64,000 nt of DNA from an uncultured Flavobacteriaceae bacterium (lineage in GTDB: Bacteria > Bacteroidota > Bacteroidia > Flavobacteriales > Flavobacteriaceae), in contig CANLWN010000003.1 of NCBI GenBank assembly GCA_947494825.1, positions 1 through 64,000 of the forward strand. Direction: 5' to 3'. A program made the position numbers and the translations under genes. The notes under the pieces are model-generated. The model was not told where the DNA came from and made no database searches. It saw only the letters and a program-made list of their open reading frames with translations. Shown here one piece after another: positions 26,621 to 35,455 of the stretch. Position 1 is the stretch's first letter. Every line of letters starts with the position of its first letter.

Positions 26621-27222
26621 AACGTATTTACAATTTCGATGAGTTTCTTTTTGGCCCTATGGTACTGCGATTTTGAAGTGGATGTTGAAATATCCAGTAC
26701 TTCGGCTATTTCCACATGATCGTATCCTTCTAGCAGGTACAGGCTTATAATCTGTCTATATCCCGAGGGCAATAGGGAGATTCCTTTATTTATCTTCTGA
26801 ATATCCATAGTTTTCGGTTTCTCTTCGGGCTCGTCCTTAATATGGTATACGTGCTTTTCCAAGGAGGTAGCCGGCACCCTTTTCAGTTTGGAATAATTGA
26901 TGCTCTTGTTGATTACGATCCTTTTTAACCAAGAACCAAAAGTGCTTTCGTACCTAAAGGAATCGAGCTTTTTAAAGGCTTCCACAAAACTGTCCTGCAC
27001 CACATCTTCCGCATCTTCCTTAATTCCCAGCATACGCATACTGATGTTGTACATAGCATCTATGTAGAGCTCGTACAGTTGGTACTGCGAATTTCGATCA
27101 CCAGCCTTGCTTTTTTCCACAAGGTCGCTGTGAGTGTATACGATGTTGGACTCCAATTCCTTTTTAAACGTATTTGTTATGGGCCTAAAAGTACTTCTAA
27201 ATTCATTTACTATAAGAGACAA
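26617..27222 (-). CDS. ECF-type RNA polymerase sigma factor
   Basis: Up to 201 residues if the TTG at 27222 is used; the true start may lie about 25 codons further in, since ECF factors usually begin just before the region-2 helix. Region 2: AMYNISMRMLGIKEDAEDVVQDSFVEAFKKLDSFRYESTFGSWLKRIVINKSIN. Region 4: LPSGYRQIISLYLLEGYDHVEIAEVLDISTSTSKSQYHRAKKKL. Genes for an anti-sigma factor and surface beta-helix proteins follow in one operon, so it probably controls its own operon and other envelope genes. Confidence 0.9.
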   Translation of the reverse strand: MSLIVNEFRSTFRPITNTFKKELESNIVYTHSDLVEKSKAGDRNSQYQLYELYIDAMYNISMRMLGIKEDAEDVVQDSFVEAFKKLDSFRYESTFGSWLKRIVINKSINYSKLKRVPATSLEKHVYHIKDEPEEKPKTMDIQKINKGISLLPSGYRQIISLYLLEGYDHVEIAEVLDISTSTSKSQYHRAKKKLIEIVNTL

Positions 27223-27302
27223 TTCGGAATTGCAAAGGTTGCAGCAAGGGAAAATAAACGGGATTATTCAGCCTTCCCTACATCCTATGCATCTCCAGTG
27301 GG

Positions 27303-28145
27303 TTACTGAAAGGTGTAGGATTCCCGTACCACCTGTGATACCCTAAAATAGCCGTTGGCATAGTTCTCCTCATTGTCCACATTAATGCAATTACCCCTAA
27401 GGGCAACAGGCGTGGTGCTAAAGAGTCCCGCTCCCTCGGACTGTTCTATTAGTATGCGTACATAGTTGTGATAGGCTTCCGAGATTCCCAGGAGTTCTAC
27501 GTCCACGATATCGCCCGGGGCAAACTCCTCCGTATTGGTGTCCTCATCCTCCTCTTTTTCATAGTACCAACTGATTTCATTGCCATTTACGAACTCGTCG
27601 TCCAGTTCTTCCAGTTCGGGGAGCAGATCTCCCCTTTTCTGAAATTTGAAGAGATAAAAGTTCTTTTCATCCGCTGGGTCGGTGAAAATGACGTTCACCT
27701 CCAGAACCTCATCATCAAAACCATCTTCGGTAGACTGGGTAAGCTCCGTAATGTCCGTTACGGGCATTAGGGTTTCCGTTGCCCTGTAGGTTTCCCCATT
27801 GTATTGTACTTCCAAGGTGTAGGACTGGTTAAGTACCGGAACAAAATCCTGAGTGGTGTATTCCCCGTTATTTTGGTCCGAAAAAACAAATTGTGCGGCA
27901 GAGGTGTTGTTGGTCACCACCACAGAGGCCCCCGTTACCGCCGTATTGGTCGTGGTATCGAAGAAAGGGGTGGAAGTGCTCAATTTTATGGTCTGTGCGT
28001 TGCCTTGAGTGCCTTTTTCCCAATCCAGGGAGGCTTCTATGGTCAAACGGGCCGGTGCCGTCTGTACATCCACGTCGATTACATCCTCACAAGAGGAAAG
28101 GAACAGTATAAAAAGAGGTATGGCGATTCTAAAATATGTCTTCAT
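27303..28145 (-). CDS. DUF4249 lipoprotein
   Basis: 280 residues with a lipobox (LFLSSC, near residue 19). DUF4249 proteins occur only with a TonB-dependent receptor gene in Bacteroidota and are thought to be its surface lipoprotein, comparable in position to SusD. The beta-rich body contains ATETLMPVTDITELTQ, VIFTDPADEKNFYLFKFQKRG and a C-terminal GNCINVDNEENYANGYFRVS. It starts 5 bp after the receptor stop, so both are co-expressed. The substrate is unknown. Confidence 0.9.
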   Translation of the reverse strand: MKTYFRIAIPLFILFLSSCEDVIDVDVQTAPARLTIEASLDWEKGTQGNAQTIKLSTSTPFFDTTTNTAVTGASVVVTNNTSAAQFVFSDQNNGEYTTQDFVPVLNQSYTLEVQYNGETYRATETLMPVTDITELTQSTEDGFDDEVLEVNVIFTDPADEKNFYLFKFQKRGDLLPELEELDDEFVNGNEISWYYEKEEDEDTNTEEFAPGDIVDVELLGISEAYHNYVRILIEQSEGAGLFSTTPVALRGNCINVDNEENYANGYFRVSQVVRESYTFQ

Positions 28146-28150
28146 TGCAA

Positions 28151-30529
28151 TTAAAATTTAAAGTTATAGGTGATAGAGGGCACAATACCGAAGATGGCGG
28201 TCCTTGTGGCCTCATTGGCGCCGGTTTCCACATTTTGACCAAAGGAAATGGAAGCCGCATTTTTTTGATTGTAAACATTATAGAGGCCAAATACCCATTC
28301 TCCCTTCCAACGTTTATCGGGTCTTCTATTGGGCCTGTAGGTGGCCGAAAGATCAAGTCTGTGGTAGGCTGGCAATCGATCGGAATTCCTATCCGAAAAG
28401 CTGGCTATGGAGAGGCCTTCGTATTGGTATTGCCCATTGGGGTAGGTCACCGGTCTACCGGTCTGGAAGACCAAATTGGTCCCAAGTGTCCATTTGTCGT
28501 TGAGTTGATAGGCCCCCGTAAGGGAAAAATCGTGCGTCCGGTCAAAGGGCGTATTGTACCAGTCCCCATTGCTGATCCCAGGGCCGCCCGCGCTACCGCC
28601 TGAGGTTCGCTGTTCGGATTTGGACAGGGTGTAAGCAAGCCATCCGGTAAATTTGCCCTCGTTCTTCCGTAGCAAAAACTCCAACCCATAAGCCCGGGAT
28701 TCGCCTTTTAGGATTTCGGTCTCAATGGTATTGTTCCCAATGAGGTCCGAGCCATCAATATAGTCGATTCTATTGTCTACCGTTTTGTAATAGGCCTCAA
28801 CTTCCAGGGAATAGCTTTTGTTCATGAAATCCCTGAAATACCCAAGCGCGTATTGATCTGCCAACTGTGGTTCTATAAAGGGTCCACTGGGCGTCCATAC
28901 ATCCAAAGGAGTGATGGAGGTGGTGTTGGACAAGAGGTGAATGTACTGTGCCACCCTGGAATACCCGGCCTTTATGGAGGCCGATTCGTTCAATTGGTAG
29001 GCCAGGGAGGCCCTGGGTTCCAAATTCCCAAAACTGCTAATGGTCTCCCTCTTTCCAAAATTGGTCTCCCCTACGGCCGTACCACGCTCATAGATGCCCA
29101 AAGTGCTGTTGTATACCACGGGCTGGTTATTGGCATAGTTGGTAATGGGTTGTTCCCCAAAGCGGTGAAATGCGCTGTAGCGAAGCCCGTACTGAAGCGT
29201 TAGTTTATCCGTGAGCTTGTGTTCCGCGTTCAGGTACAGACCGCTTTCAAAAGCCCTTTTTCTGTCCAGCGACAGGGGATTGATGGCCGAGGTTTCCGAA
29301 GTAGGCCGTATTTGGCCGGGGTCAAAATCGTAATAGATGCCGCTCAATCCGAAATCGAGCTTAAACTTATCGCTGACATAATATTTAAGGTCGTACTTAA
29401 GGTTGTAATTACTGATGGATGAGATCCAGTCGAACTGTTCAATGGTGATGCCCAGGTCATAGTCGTATTTGCTGTAGATCAGGGACAGGTTGGAGAACAG
29501 GCGATCGTTAAAAATATGGTTCCACCGGAAATTTCCGGACAAGTTGCCATAGCTACTGTCAAAACTATCCCCAAAATTAAAGGCGTCCCGTCCAAAATAG
29601 GCTGAAAGGAACAGCCTGTTTTTCTTGTCGAGCTCGTAGTTGGTCTTCAGGTTAAGGTCATAAAAATTAGCACTGTTCTTCTCCCCTGCAGCCTTTAGCA
29701 AGAGGTGCGCATAAGAACCCCGGCCCGCAACCAAAAAGGAGCCTTTATCATTGAACATCGGGCCTTCCGCGGCCAATCTGCTCGAAATGATCCCAACACC
29801 GCCCGTAAGGGCAAAGTTTTTACTGTTCCCGTCCTTTTGGCGGATGTCCAACACGGAGGAAGCCCTCCCACCAAAACGGGCGGGGATGCCCCCCTTGTAC
29901 AATTTAATGTCCTTAATGGCATCGGCATTGAAAATGGAAAAAAAGCCAAGTAAATGGGAGGTGTTATAGATAATGGCCTCATCCAGCAGCACCAGATTTT
30001 GATCGGCCGCCCCTCCCCTGATATTGAATCCGCTAGATCCTTCCCCGTTGTTGGTCACTCCCGGCAGCAATTGGATGGATTTAATGATATCTACTTCCCC
30101 CAGTACCACGGGCATTTGTTTTACCGTTTTGATGTTCAACTTGGAAACGCTCATCTCGGGTTTTTTAAGGCTGATGCGTTCGGGTTCCTCAGCGGTAACC
30201 GTAATTTCATCCAAGCGGGTGGCAAATTCCTCGATTTCAACATTTATTTTCTGATTGGCTTCCAATACAATTTCACGGCTGATTTCCCCATAGCCCACAT
30301 AGGAAATGACCAGGGTATAGTTCCCTTTTGGAGCGGTAAGGGAATAGAAGCCGTATTCATTGGTCACCACACCTATGTTTGTTCCTTTGAACAGCACCGT
30401 GGCACCGAAGAGCGTTTCCCCTGTACTGGCCTCTTTTACTGTGCCGCTAAGGGTGTAATCCTGAGCGAAGGAGGTCAGGGTCAACAGAAGCATAAGGAAC
30501 ACTGAATTTTTCGTTTTTTGATCGTTCAT
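28151..30529 (-). CDS. TonB-dependent receptor with carboxypeptidase-like N-domain
   Basis: 792-residue outer-membrane importer. A signal peptide ends near SFAQ; a carboxypeptidase-regulatory-like domain (about 23-105: SGTVKEASTGETLFGATVLFKGTNIG...YTLVISYVGYGE); plug domain (about 125-235, including NIRGGAADQNLVLLDEAIIYN); then a 22-strand barrel. It pairs with the DUF4249 lipoprotein downstream. Receptors of this class take up oligomers or iron complexes; the genes around give no substrate clue. Full length, no frame damage seen. Confidence 0.93.
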   Translation of the reverse strand: MNDQKTKNSVFLMLLLTLTSFAQDYTLSGTVKEASTGETLFGATVLFKGTNIGVVTNEYGFYSLTAPKGNYTLVISYVGYGEISREIVLEANQKINVEIEEFATRLDEITVTAEEPERISLKKPEMSVSKLNIKTVKQMPVVLGEVDIIKSIQLLPGVTNNGEGSSGFNIRGGAADQNLVLLDEAIIYNTSHLLGFFSIFNADAIKDIKLYKGGIPARFGGRASSVLDIRQKDGNSKNFALTGGVGIISSRLAAEGPMFNDKGSFLVAGRGSYAHLLLKAAGEKNSANFYDLNLKTNYELDKKNRLFLSAYFGRDAFNFGDSFDSSYGNLSGNFRWNHIFNDRLFSNLSLIYSKYDYDLGITIEQFDWISSISNYNLKYDLKYYVSDKFKLDFGLSGIYYDFDPGQIRPTSETSAINPLSLDRKRAFESGLYLNAEHKLTDKLTLQYGLRYSAFHRFGEQPITNYANNQPVVYNSTLGIYERGTAVGETNFGKRETISSFGNLEPRASLAYQLNESASIKAGYSRVAQYIHLLSNTTSITPLDVWTPSGPFIEPQLADQYALGYFRDFMNKSYSLEVEAYYKTVDNRIDYIDGSDLIGNNTIETEILKGESRAYGLEFLLRKNEGKFTGWLAYTLSKSEQRTSGGSAGGPGISNGDWYNTPFDRTHDFSLTGAYQLNDKWTLGTNLVFQTGRPVTYPNGQYQYEGLSIASFSDRNSDRLPAYHRLDLSATYRPNRRPDKRWKGEWVFGLYNVYNQKNAASISFGQNVETGANEATRTAIFGIVPSITYNFKF

Positions 30530-30746
30530 TCTAAATTTTCTTGATTTATGACTGCTTTTAAAGATTCAAGTACTACTGACAGTCAAAAGCGGCAAGGGTT
30601 GCATGCAAGAACCAAGGAAGTTTTGGCTTGACTTCCGTCAAACCCTCCTGTGTCCTGATATCCAAAACCTTAGGCATTCCAGGCAAGGCGTTAAAAAATG
30701 TATAAACAGGGTGCAATTGCAATTCGTAGGGACAGGAAACTTTTAG

Positions 30747-30754
30747 TACTTTTA
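30747..30754 (+). promoter_or_regulatory. Weak -7-like octamer TACTTTTA
   Basis: One mismatch to TAnnTTTG, 21 bp before the VOC gene start. No convincing -33 element. Confidence 0.2.
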
Positions 30755-30775
30755 AACAGTATACAATCGCAACAC

Positions 30776-31147
30776 ATGAAATTAGGTGCCTTCTCCGTAA
30801 GCTTGAATGTCAAGGACATCCACGCTTCCAAGCAGTTCTACGAAAATCTGGGTTTTACCGTCTTTGCCGGCCAGCTGGAAAAGAATTATCTCATCATGAA
30901 AAATGGAAACGCCCTGATCGGGCTATTTCAGGGCATGTTCGACAAAAATGTGCTCACCTTTAATCCGGGCTGGGACGAAAATGCCCATGGATTGGACGAA
31001 TTTGATGATGTTAGGGCCATACAACGTCACTTAAAAAGTAAGGGCATCGGCCTGATAAGCGAAGCCGATGAAAGCGGCACCGGACCTGCCAGTTTTATGC
31101 TGACCGACCCCGACGGAAATCCTATCCTAATCGATCAACATCTCTGA
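30776..31147 (+). CDS. VOC-family (glyoxalase-like) protein
   Basis: 124 residues from the ATG at 30776; an open frame extends upstream, but the family begins LGAFSVSLNVKDIHASKQFYENLGF. The second half closes with SFMLTDPDGNPILIDQH, the typical VOC metal-site strand. Such small proteins are dioxygenase-, glyoxalase- or resistance-related. The substrate is unknown. It is followed by a GNAT gene and an ECF42-type sigma factor, a frequent neighbourhood of these stress-response cassettes. Confidence 0.88.
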   Translation: MKLGAFSVSLNVKDIHASKQFYENLGFTVFAGQLEKNYLIMKNGNALIGLFQGMFDKNVLTFNPGWDENAHGLDEFDDVRAIQRHLKSKGIGLISEADESGTGPASFMLTDPDGNPILIDQHL

Positions 31148-31202
31148 CATTTCCATATAGGAAAGCGTAACTGTAACCTTTCACCCTAAATGAAATTGAA
31201 AA

Positions 31203-31730
31203 ATGAAGGCCTTCGAATCCATTGAGACGTCCAGGACGGTCATTAGAAGACTGATGGTAACGGACAAGGAGAAACTCATCGCCCTATTGGGCAACACAAA
31301 CATTACCGCAAACATGGCCTTCCCCGATGAAATGAAGACTGCCGAGGGAGCAGCCAATCTATTGAAGATAACCATAGCCTCCTACGGTACGGAAAGCCCT
31401 TTGCTGGCCTATGCAATACAGGATAAGAACAACAGCAGGTTTTTGGGGGCAACAGGGCTTAACCCCATGAAAAACAAGGAAATAGAAATCTTCTATGCCC
31501 TTTTGCCCGAAAATTGGAACAAGGGACTGGCCACAGAAGTGATGGATGGTCTGACGGAATTTATCCTGAATGATGGTACATACCAAGTGGTCTTGGCCTT
31601 CATAACACAAAACAACAAGGCTTCGATGCGGGTCGCCGAAAAAAATGGGTTTTCCAACTACGGATTGGTGACCAACCAAAACTTTAAGGATTTGGTATTT
31701 CTTTACAAAAAGGAGCGCAACCCTTCCTAA
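31203..31730 (+). CDS. GNAT-family N-acetyltransferase
   Basis: 175 residues of the RimJ/RimL-like Acetyltransf_3 type: the start FESIETSRTVIRRLMVTD, GATGLNPMKNKEIEIFYALLPENWNKGLATEVM (acetyl-CoA pyrophosphate loop NKGLATE) and NKASMRVAEKNGF. The acceptor (N-terminal amine, antibiotic or small molecule) is not predictable. It lies 55 bp after the VOC gene on the same strand. Confidence 0.9.
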   Translation: MKAFESIETSRTVIRRLMVTDKEKLIALLGNTNITANMAFPDEMKTAEGAANLLKITIASYGTESPLLAYAIQDKNNSRFLGATGLNPMKNKEIEIFYALLPENWNKGLATEVMDGLTEFILNDGTYQVVLAFITQNNKASMRVAEKNGFSNYGLVTNQNFKDLVFLYKKERNPS

Positions 31731-31760
31731 GCCGTGCTGAAAACACAAAAAGCCCGTAGC

Positions 31761-31789
31761 TTGTTGTATGAAATAAAAGTGTAGTATTG
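31761..31789 (+). promoter_or_regulatory. Promoter of the ECF42-type sigma gene
   Basis: TTG at 31761-31763, 18 bp, then TAGTATTG at 31782-31789 (one mismatch to TAnnTTTG). The -7 ends seven bases before the ATG at 31797, so a leaderless message is possible; use of the ATG at 31809 would give a leader of about 13 bases. Confidence 0.45.
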
Positions 31790-31796
31790 TGGTATC

Positions 31797-33080
31797 ATGC
31801 CAAGTAGGATGAACAAACCCGAAGAAAAACAGTCCCACCAACTCGCCGAGCATTTTTTTCGGACGGAATACGGCCGACTCGTCTCCGTGATTACCCGTTA
31901 TTTGGGCACTGCAAATGTGCAAACGGCAGAGGATATTGTGCAGGAGACGCTATCCAAGGCCGTTGACCATTGGCAGCAGCACGGCATTCCACCAAATCCG
32001 CAGGCCTGGCTGTACACCACGGCAAAAAACCACACCCTCAACATCCTAAAGCGTAAAAGCGTACACCGCAACTTTGAGGCTTCGTCCAGGACCTTGACCG
32101 ATAAAAGTGCTGAATGGGAAGATTTTGAACCTACTTCGGCGACCCTTTCGGACAATCAGCTCAAAATGATGTTCGTCTGCTGTCATCCGGCCCTTTCCGA
32201 AAATTCCCAAATTGCGCTTATCCTAAAAATACTCTGTGGCTTTAGCATTGCAGAAATTGCCCACGCTTTCTTTTCGAGCCATGAGACCATTAACAAACGT
32301 TTGGTACGAGGGCGAAGACAATTAAGGGAAAACAAAGTGGCCTTTGAGATTCCACCGGACCTCGACCAACGTATTACCATTGTACTAAAAACGATCTACC
32401 TCCTCTTTAACGAGGGTTATTTTCCCTCCCAAAAGAACAGTCTTATCCGCTACGATCTATGTCTGGAGGCCATACGCTTGGTACAGCTCTTGTTAGCGGG
32501 CCCGATTACCGAAAACAAGGCCGACTGCCACGCCCTTCTGGCCTTGATGTACCTCAATGCATCCCGCTTTGAGGCCCGCATGGAAGAAGGGGGACTGGGA
32601 ATGGATATGGAAAAACAGGACCGGAAAAAGTGGGACCAAGACCTAATACAAAGCGGCATTCGGCAACTTCAATGGGCCATGCGGGCGGGAAAAAGCTCCA
32701 ACTTTCTTATTTTGGCCACCATTTCTGCCCATCATTGCATCGCCCCCAATTTTGAAGCTACCGATTGGCCCGCAATCTTGGCCTTGTACGACCAGCTTAT
32801 CGTATTGGAAAACTCTCCACTGGTCCACCTAAACCGAAGTGTGGCCCTTTCCAAGGCCGAAGGCAACCAAAAAGCCATAGCCGAACTGCTACAACTGGAA
32901 TCGCGGACCGATATTGGCAAGCACTACCTGTTCCATGCCACCTTAGGGGAGCTCTACGGCGACGAAAATGAACGGGAAAAGGCGATTGGGTGTTTCGAGA
33001 AGGCTATAGCCCTTGCCGGAAACCAAAGGGATATCGCCCTATTGAAAAAAAAATTAATGCAGTTTGTCCCTATTCGTTAA
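31797..33080 (+). CDS. ECF42-type sigma factor with C-terminal TPR extension
   Basis: 427 residues, about twice a normal ECF sigma. Region 2 (FRTEYGRLVSVITRYLG...AEDIVQETLSKAVDHW) and region 4 (QIALILKILCGFSIAEIAHAFFSSHETINKRLVRGRRQL) are followed by a DUF6596/TPR extension (about 185-427; TIYLLFNEGYFPSQ, LALMYLNASRFEAR, HLNRSVALSKAEG and the helix pair LGELYGDENEREKAIGCFEKAIALAG). Such sigma factors lack an anti-sigma gene and are encoded with DGPF-domain proteins, as here. The extension is thought to regulate activity. The target genes probably include the next gene. Start 31797 or 31809. Confidence 0.92.
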   Translation: MPSRMNKPEEKQSHQLAEHFFRTEYGRLVSVITRYLGTANVQTAEDIVQETLSKAVDHWQQHGIPPNPQAWLYTTAKNHTLNILKRKSVHRNFEASSRTLTDKSAEWEDFEPTSATLSDNQLKMMFVCCHPALSENSQIALILKILCGFSIAEIAHAFFSSHETINKRLVRGRRQLRENKVAFEIPPDLDQRITIVLKTIYLLFNEGYFPSQKNSLIRYDLCLEAIRLVQLLLAGPITENKADCHALLALMYLNASRFEARMEEGGLGMDMEKQDRKKWDQDLIQSGIRQLQWAMRAGKSSNFLILATISAHHCIAPNFEATDWPAILALYDQLIVLENSPLVHLNRSVALSKAEGNQKAIAELLQLESRTDIGKHYLFHATLGELYGDENEREKAIGCFEKAIALAGNQRDIALLKKKLMQFVPIR

Positions 33081-33126
33081 ACGCAATTGTATTAGGGGTA
33101 TAATCCATTAATTTAAAAAGACAAAA

Positions 33127-33483
33127 ATGAAAGAATTCCTATTGTTGATCAGAAGTGAAGAAGAGCCCAAAGCCCATCTTTCCCCGGAACAGTTGCAGCA
33201 GCACATTGAAAAAGTAGGTAGTTTTATCAAACGCCTCACGGAAGAAGGGCGTATGAAATCGGCCCAGCCCCTGGAAATGGAAGGAAGAATGCTGTCCTAC
33301 AAAGACGGGAAAATCGTCGATGGTCCGTACAACGAGACCAAGGAGATCATTTCGGGCTACTACCATCTTTTGGCCAAAGACCTGGATGAGGCCATAGCAA
33401 TTACCAAAAAAGACCCGAGGTTCCAGGAAGGCATTTGGCGCGTAGAGGTGCGCCCGATCAAAAAAGTGGAAGGTATCAACTAA
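33127..33483 (+). CDS. YciI/DGPF-family protein
   Basis: 118 residues. It carries the DGPF signature DGPYNETKEIISGYYHLLAKDLDEAIAI (about 66-93) after an N-terminal ferredoxin-like strand (EFLLLIRSEEE). Members bind small molecules or act as dehalogenase-like proteins, and the function is unknown in general. The gene follows the ECF42-type sigma by 46 bp and a terminator comes next, so the two form a unit. This pairing is the defining context of the ECF42 group. Confidence 0.92.
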   Translation: MKEFLLLIRSEEEPKAHLSPEQLQQHIEKVGSFIKRLTEEGRMKSAQPLEMEGRMLSYKDGKIVDGPYNETKEIISGYYHLLAKDLDEAIAITKKDPRFQEGIWRVEVRPIKKVEGIN

Positions 33484-33501
33484 AAAACATCAGCTAAGGG
33501 C

Positions 33502-33553
33502 AAACGCAATAGTGATTTAGGTGAAAACCTAGGCCGCTATTGCGTTTATTTTA
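33502..33553 (+). terminator. Terminator after the DGPF gene
   Basis: 11-bp stem (AAACGCAATAG with CTATTGCGTTT) enclosing a second hairpin (TAGGT-GAAA-ACCTA), followed by TTATTTTA. Strong, double-decker hairpin. Confidence 0.75.
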
Positions 33554-33626
33554 GTAAATTACCGGGAAAAGTTGCTAAGAACCCCCGGCCTCGACTTTCT
33601 TTGGACCGGGAACAATACAATGGTAC

Positions 33627-34151
33627 ATGGAAAATTTAAAAAACGGGGACCAGGCGGTTCCTTTTAGTTGCCCCGATCTGCACGGTAATCCCATTAATCT
33701 GTCGGACTATCGAGGAAAAAAAGTCCTGTTAAGTTTTTTTAGGGGCGCGCCCTGCCCCTTTTGTAATCTGAGGGTCCATCAACTTATAGGCCGGTACGCG
33801 GAATTTGAAGCGGCGGGTATAGCCATCATTATCTTTTTTGCCGCCTCCAAGGAGGAAATTATGTCCTATGCGGGCAAACAAGACGCTCCCTTCCCCATTA
33901 TTCCGGATCCAGCCCTGGAAATCTATAAAAAATACGGTATTGAACAATCTTCCCGGGGCATGATCAGGGCCATGTTACAACCTGGAAAAATGTGGAAGGT
34001 AATGACCAGTGGTTTTTTTAATATGAAATCGATTCGGGAGCAACCCATCATCCCTGCCGATTTTCTAATTGACGAGAACCAAGTCCTGCAAAAGGTATAC
34101 TACGGCAAAGATTTTGGCGACCACCTATCCATAGCAGAAATACTACCTTAA
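33627..34151 (+). CDS. Peroxiredoxin-like (AhpC/TSA) protein
   Basis: 174 residues with a thioredoxin fold. The active site is FFRGAPCPFCNLRVHQL, with Cys43 and Cys46 in a CPFC arrangement instead of the single peroxidatic Cys motif PxxxT/SxxC. This resembles the AhpC/TSA-family redoxins. C-terminal elements (FLIDENQVLQKVYYGKDFGDHL) are typical. Predicted thiol peroxidase or disulfide reductase, cytoplasmic. It starts a group with GNAT and cupin genes. Confidence 0.85.
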   Translation: MENLKNGDQAVPFSCPDLHGNPINLSDYRGKKVLLSFFRGAPCPFCNLRVHQLIGRYAEFEAAGIAIIIFFAASKEEIMSYAGKQDAPFPIIPDPALEIYKKYGIEQSSRGMIRAMLQPGKMWKVMTSGFFNMKSIREQPIIPADFLIDENQVLQKVYYGKDFGDHLSIAEILP

Positions 34152-34152
34152 G

Positions 34153-34920
34153 ATGATCCAACTGATCGACACCAACTTTCACCAACATGCCTGCACTATC
34201 GCCGATCGGACCAAGGGGATGAAGGTCTTCCATTTGACCAATCTCTCCTTCGTGGACAGTGGCCTGTCTTGCGATACGTTCAATATCATCCATATTTACA
34301 GGGGAAGTGCCCTTTGTTCCGAGGAGCTGTCCCAGGCCGTAAATCATTTTAAGAAGCGAGAACGGGACTTTTGTATCTGGATCAACGCTGAAAACCTGAA
34401 CCGGAACGTGGATCGCTACCTGACTGCGCTTTCATTACATAGACAAAATGAGGAAAAGGGTATGGTATTGGACCTAGAGGCCTACCGACCGGTCTCCAAA
34501 GAAGCGGATAAACATATCCACTTGGTATGCAATAGGGATCAGCTTTCTGCCTACGCACAGGTCATTGCGGAAAATTGGACCCCCCTGGATCAAAACGTGC
34601 TGAAGTACTATGAAATGACCGCTTCCCACTATTTAGAGCCCTCCAACGGTATTGTGCTGTGCACCTATGAAAAGAATGACCGAATGGTAGCCACCGTGGA
34701 ACTCTTCCCGACCAATGACGAGGTTATGGGATTGTACGGCCTGGCCACATTGGAGGCCTATAGGGGAAAAGGGATAGGATCGGCACTGATGCGCTTTGCG
34801 CTTAACAAGGCCAAAGTCCTTGGGTATAGTCAGGTGGTATTGCAAGCATCGGAAGCGGGCATTGAAATTTATAAACGATATGGTTTTGAGGAACAAACGG
34901 CCTATTTTGAATATGCCTAA
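34153..34920 (+). CDS. GNAT-family protein with extra N-terminal domain
   Basis: 255 residues. The C-terminal GNAT domain (about 115-255) has motif A LYGLATLEAYRGKGIGSALMRFAL and the last strand EAGIEIYKRYGFEEQ. The N-terminal 110 residues have the diverged strand-helix pattern of a second, non-catalytic GNAT half, as in two-domain acetyltransferases. It starts one base after the peroxiredoxin-like gene, so translation is coupled. The acceptor is unknown. Confidence 0.85.
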   Translation: MIQLIDTNFHQHACTIADRTKGMKVFHLTNLSFVDSGLSCDTFNIIHIYRGSALCSEELSQAVNHFKKRERDFCIWINAENLNRNVDRYLTALSLHRQNEEKGMVLDLEAYRPVSKEADKHIHLVCNRDQLSAYAQVIAENWTPLDQNVLKYYEMTASHYLEPSNGIVLCTYEKNDRMVATVELFPTNDEVMGLYGLATLEAYRGKGIGSALMRFALNKAKVLGYSQVVLQASEAGIEIYKRYGFEEQTAYFEYA

Positions 34921-34930
34921 AACGCAACGC

Positions 34931-35356
34931 ATGAAAACAACGGTTATCCCATTTTTTCTGATGTTGGCCACCTTATGGTCCTGCAAGGAAGAACCTGTCG
35001 CCGAAACCACCGAAATCGTCACCTTAATGGAGGCTACAACAAGTTGGGATGGTGCAGCGTTGCCCCCATATCCGGAGGGCGATCCAAAAATTACGATTCT
35101 GAAAATCACCATCCCACCGGGTACCGAGCTGGCCCCGCATATACATCCGGTAATTAATTCAGGTGTGCTGCTCAAGGGCGAACTGACCGTAACCTCCGAA
35201 CAGGGCAAAACCGTATCCTTGAAAGCGGGCGATGCCCTGGTAGAGTTGGTGCATACCGTACACTATGGAAAAAATGAAGGGTCCGTCCCCGCAGAAATCA
35301 TCGTCTTTTACGCAGGTACCGAGGGAACCCCTACGGCCATCCTTGATAAGGAATGA
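34931..35356 (+). CDS. Cupin-domain lipoprotein
   Basis: 141 residues from the ATG at 34931, which begins a lipoprotein signal (LWSC, near residue 17); an open frame extends further up but overlaps the GNAT gene. The cupin core is clear: PGTELAPHIHPVINSGVLLKGELTVTSEQGK (His pair and Glu for metal), then AGDALVELVHTVHYG. Probably periplasmic, metal-binding. Role unknown; it is often next to small-molecule detoxification genes. Confidence 0.88.
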   Translation: MKTTVIPFFLMLATLWSCKEEPVAETTEIVTLMEATTSWDGAALPPYPEGDPKITILKITIPPGTELAPHIHPVINSGVLLKGELTVTSEQGKTVSLKAGDALVELVHTVHYGKNEGSVPAEIIVFYAGTEGTPTAILDKE

Positions 35357-35455
35357 TTACCATGGCCTACCCTTAAAATTCCTATCTTTAAGGCATGGGA
35401 ACATTGTCCATAACGATGGGCACAAGACAGGCCTCCCACCATACAAACATTTCTT

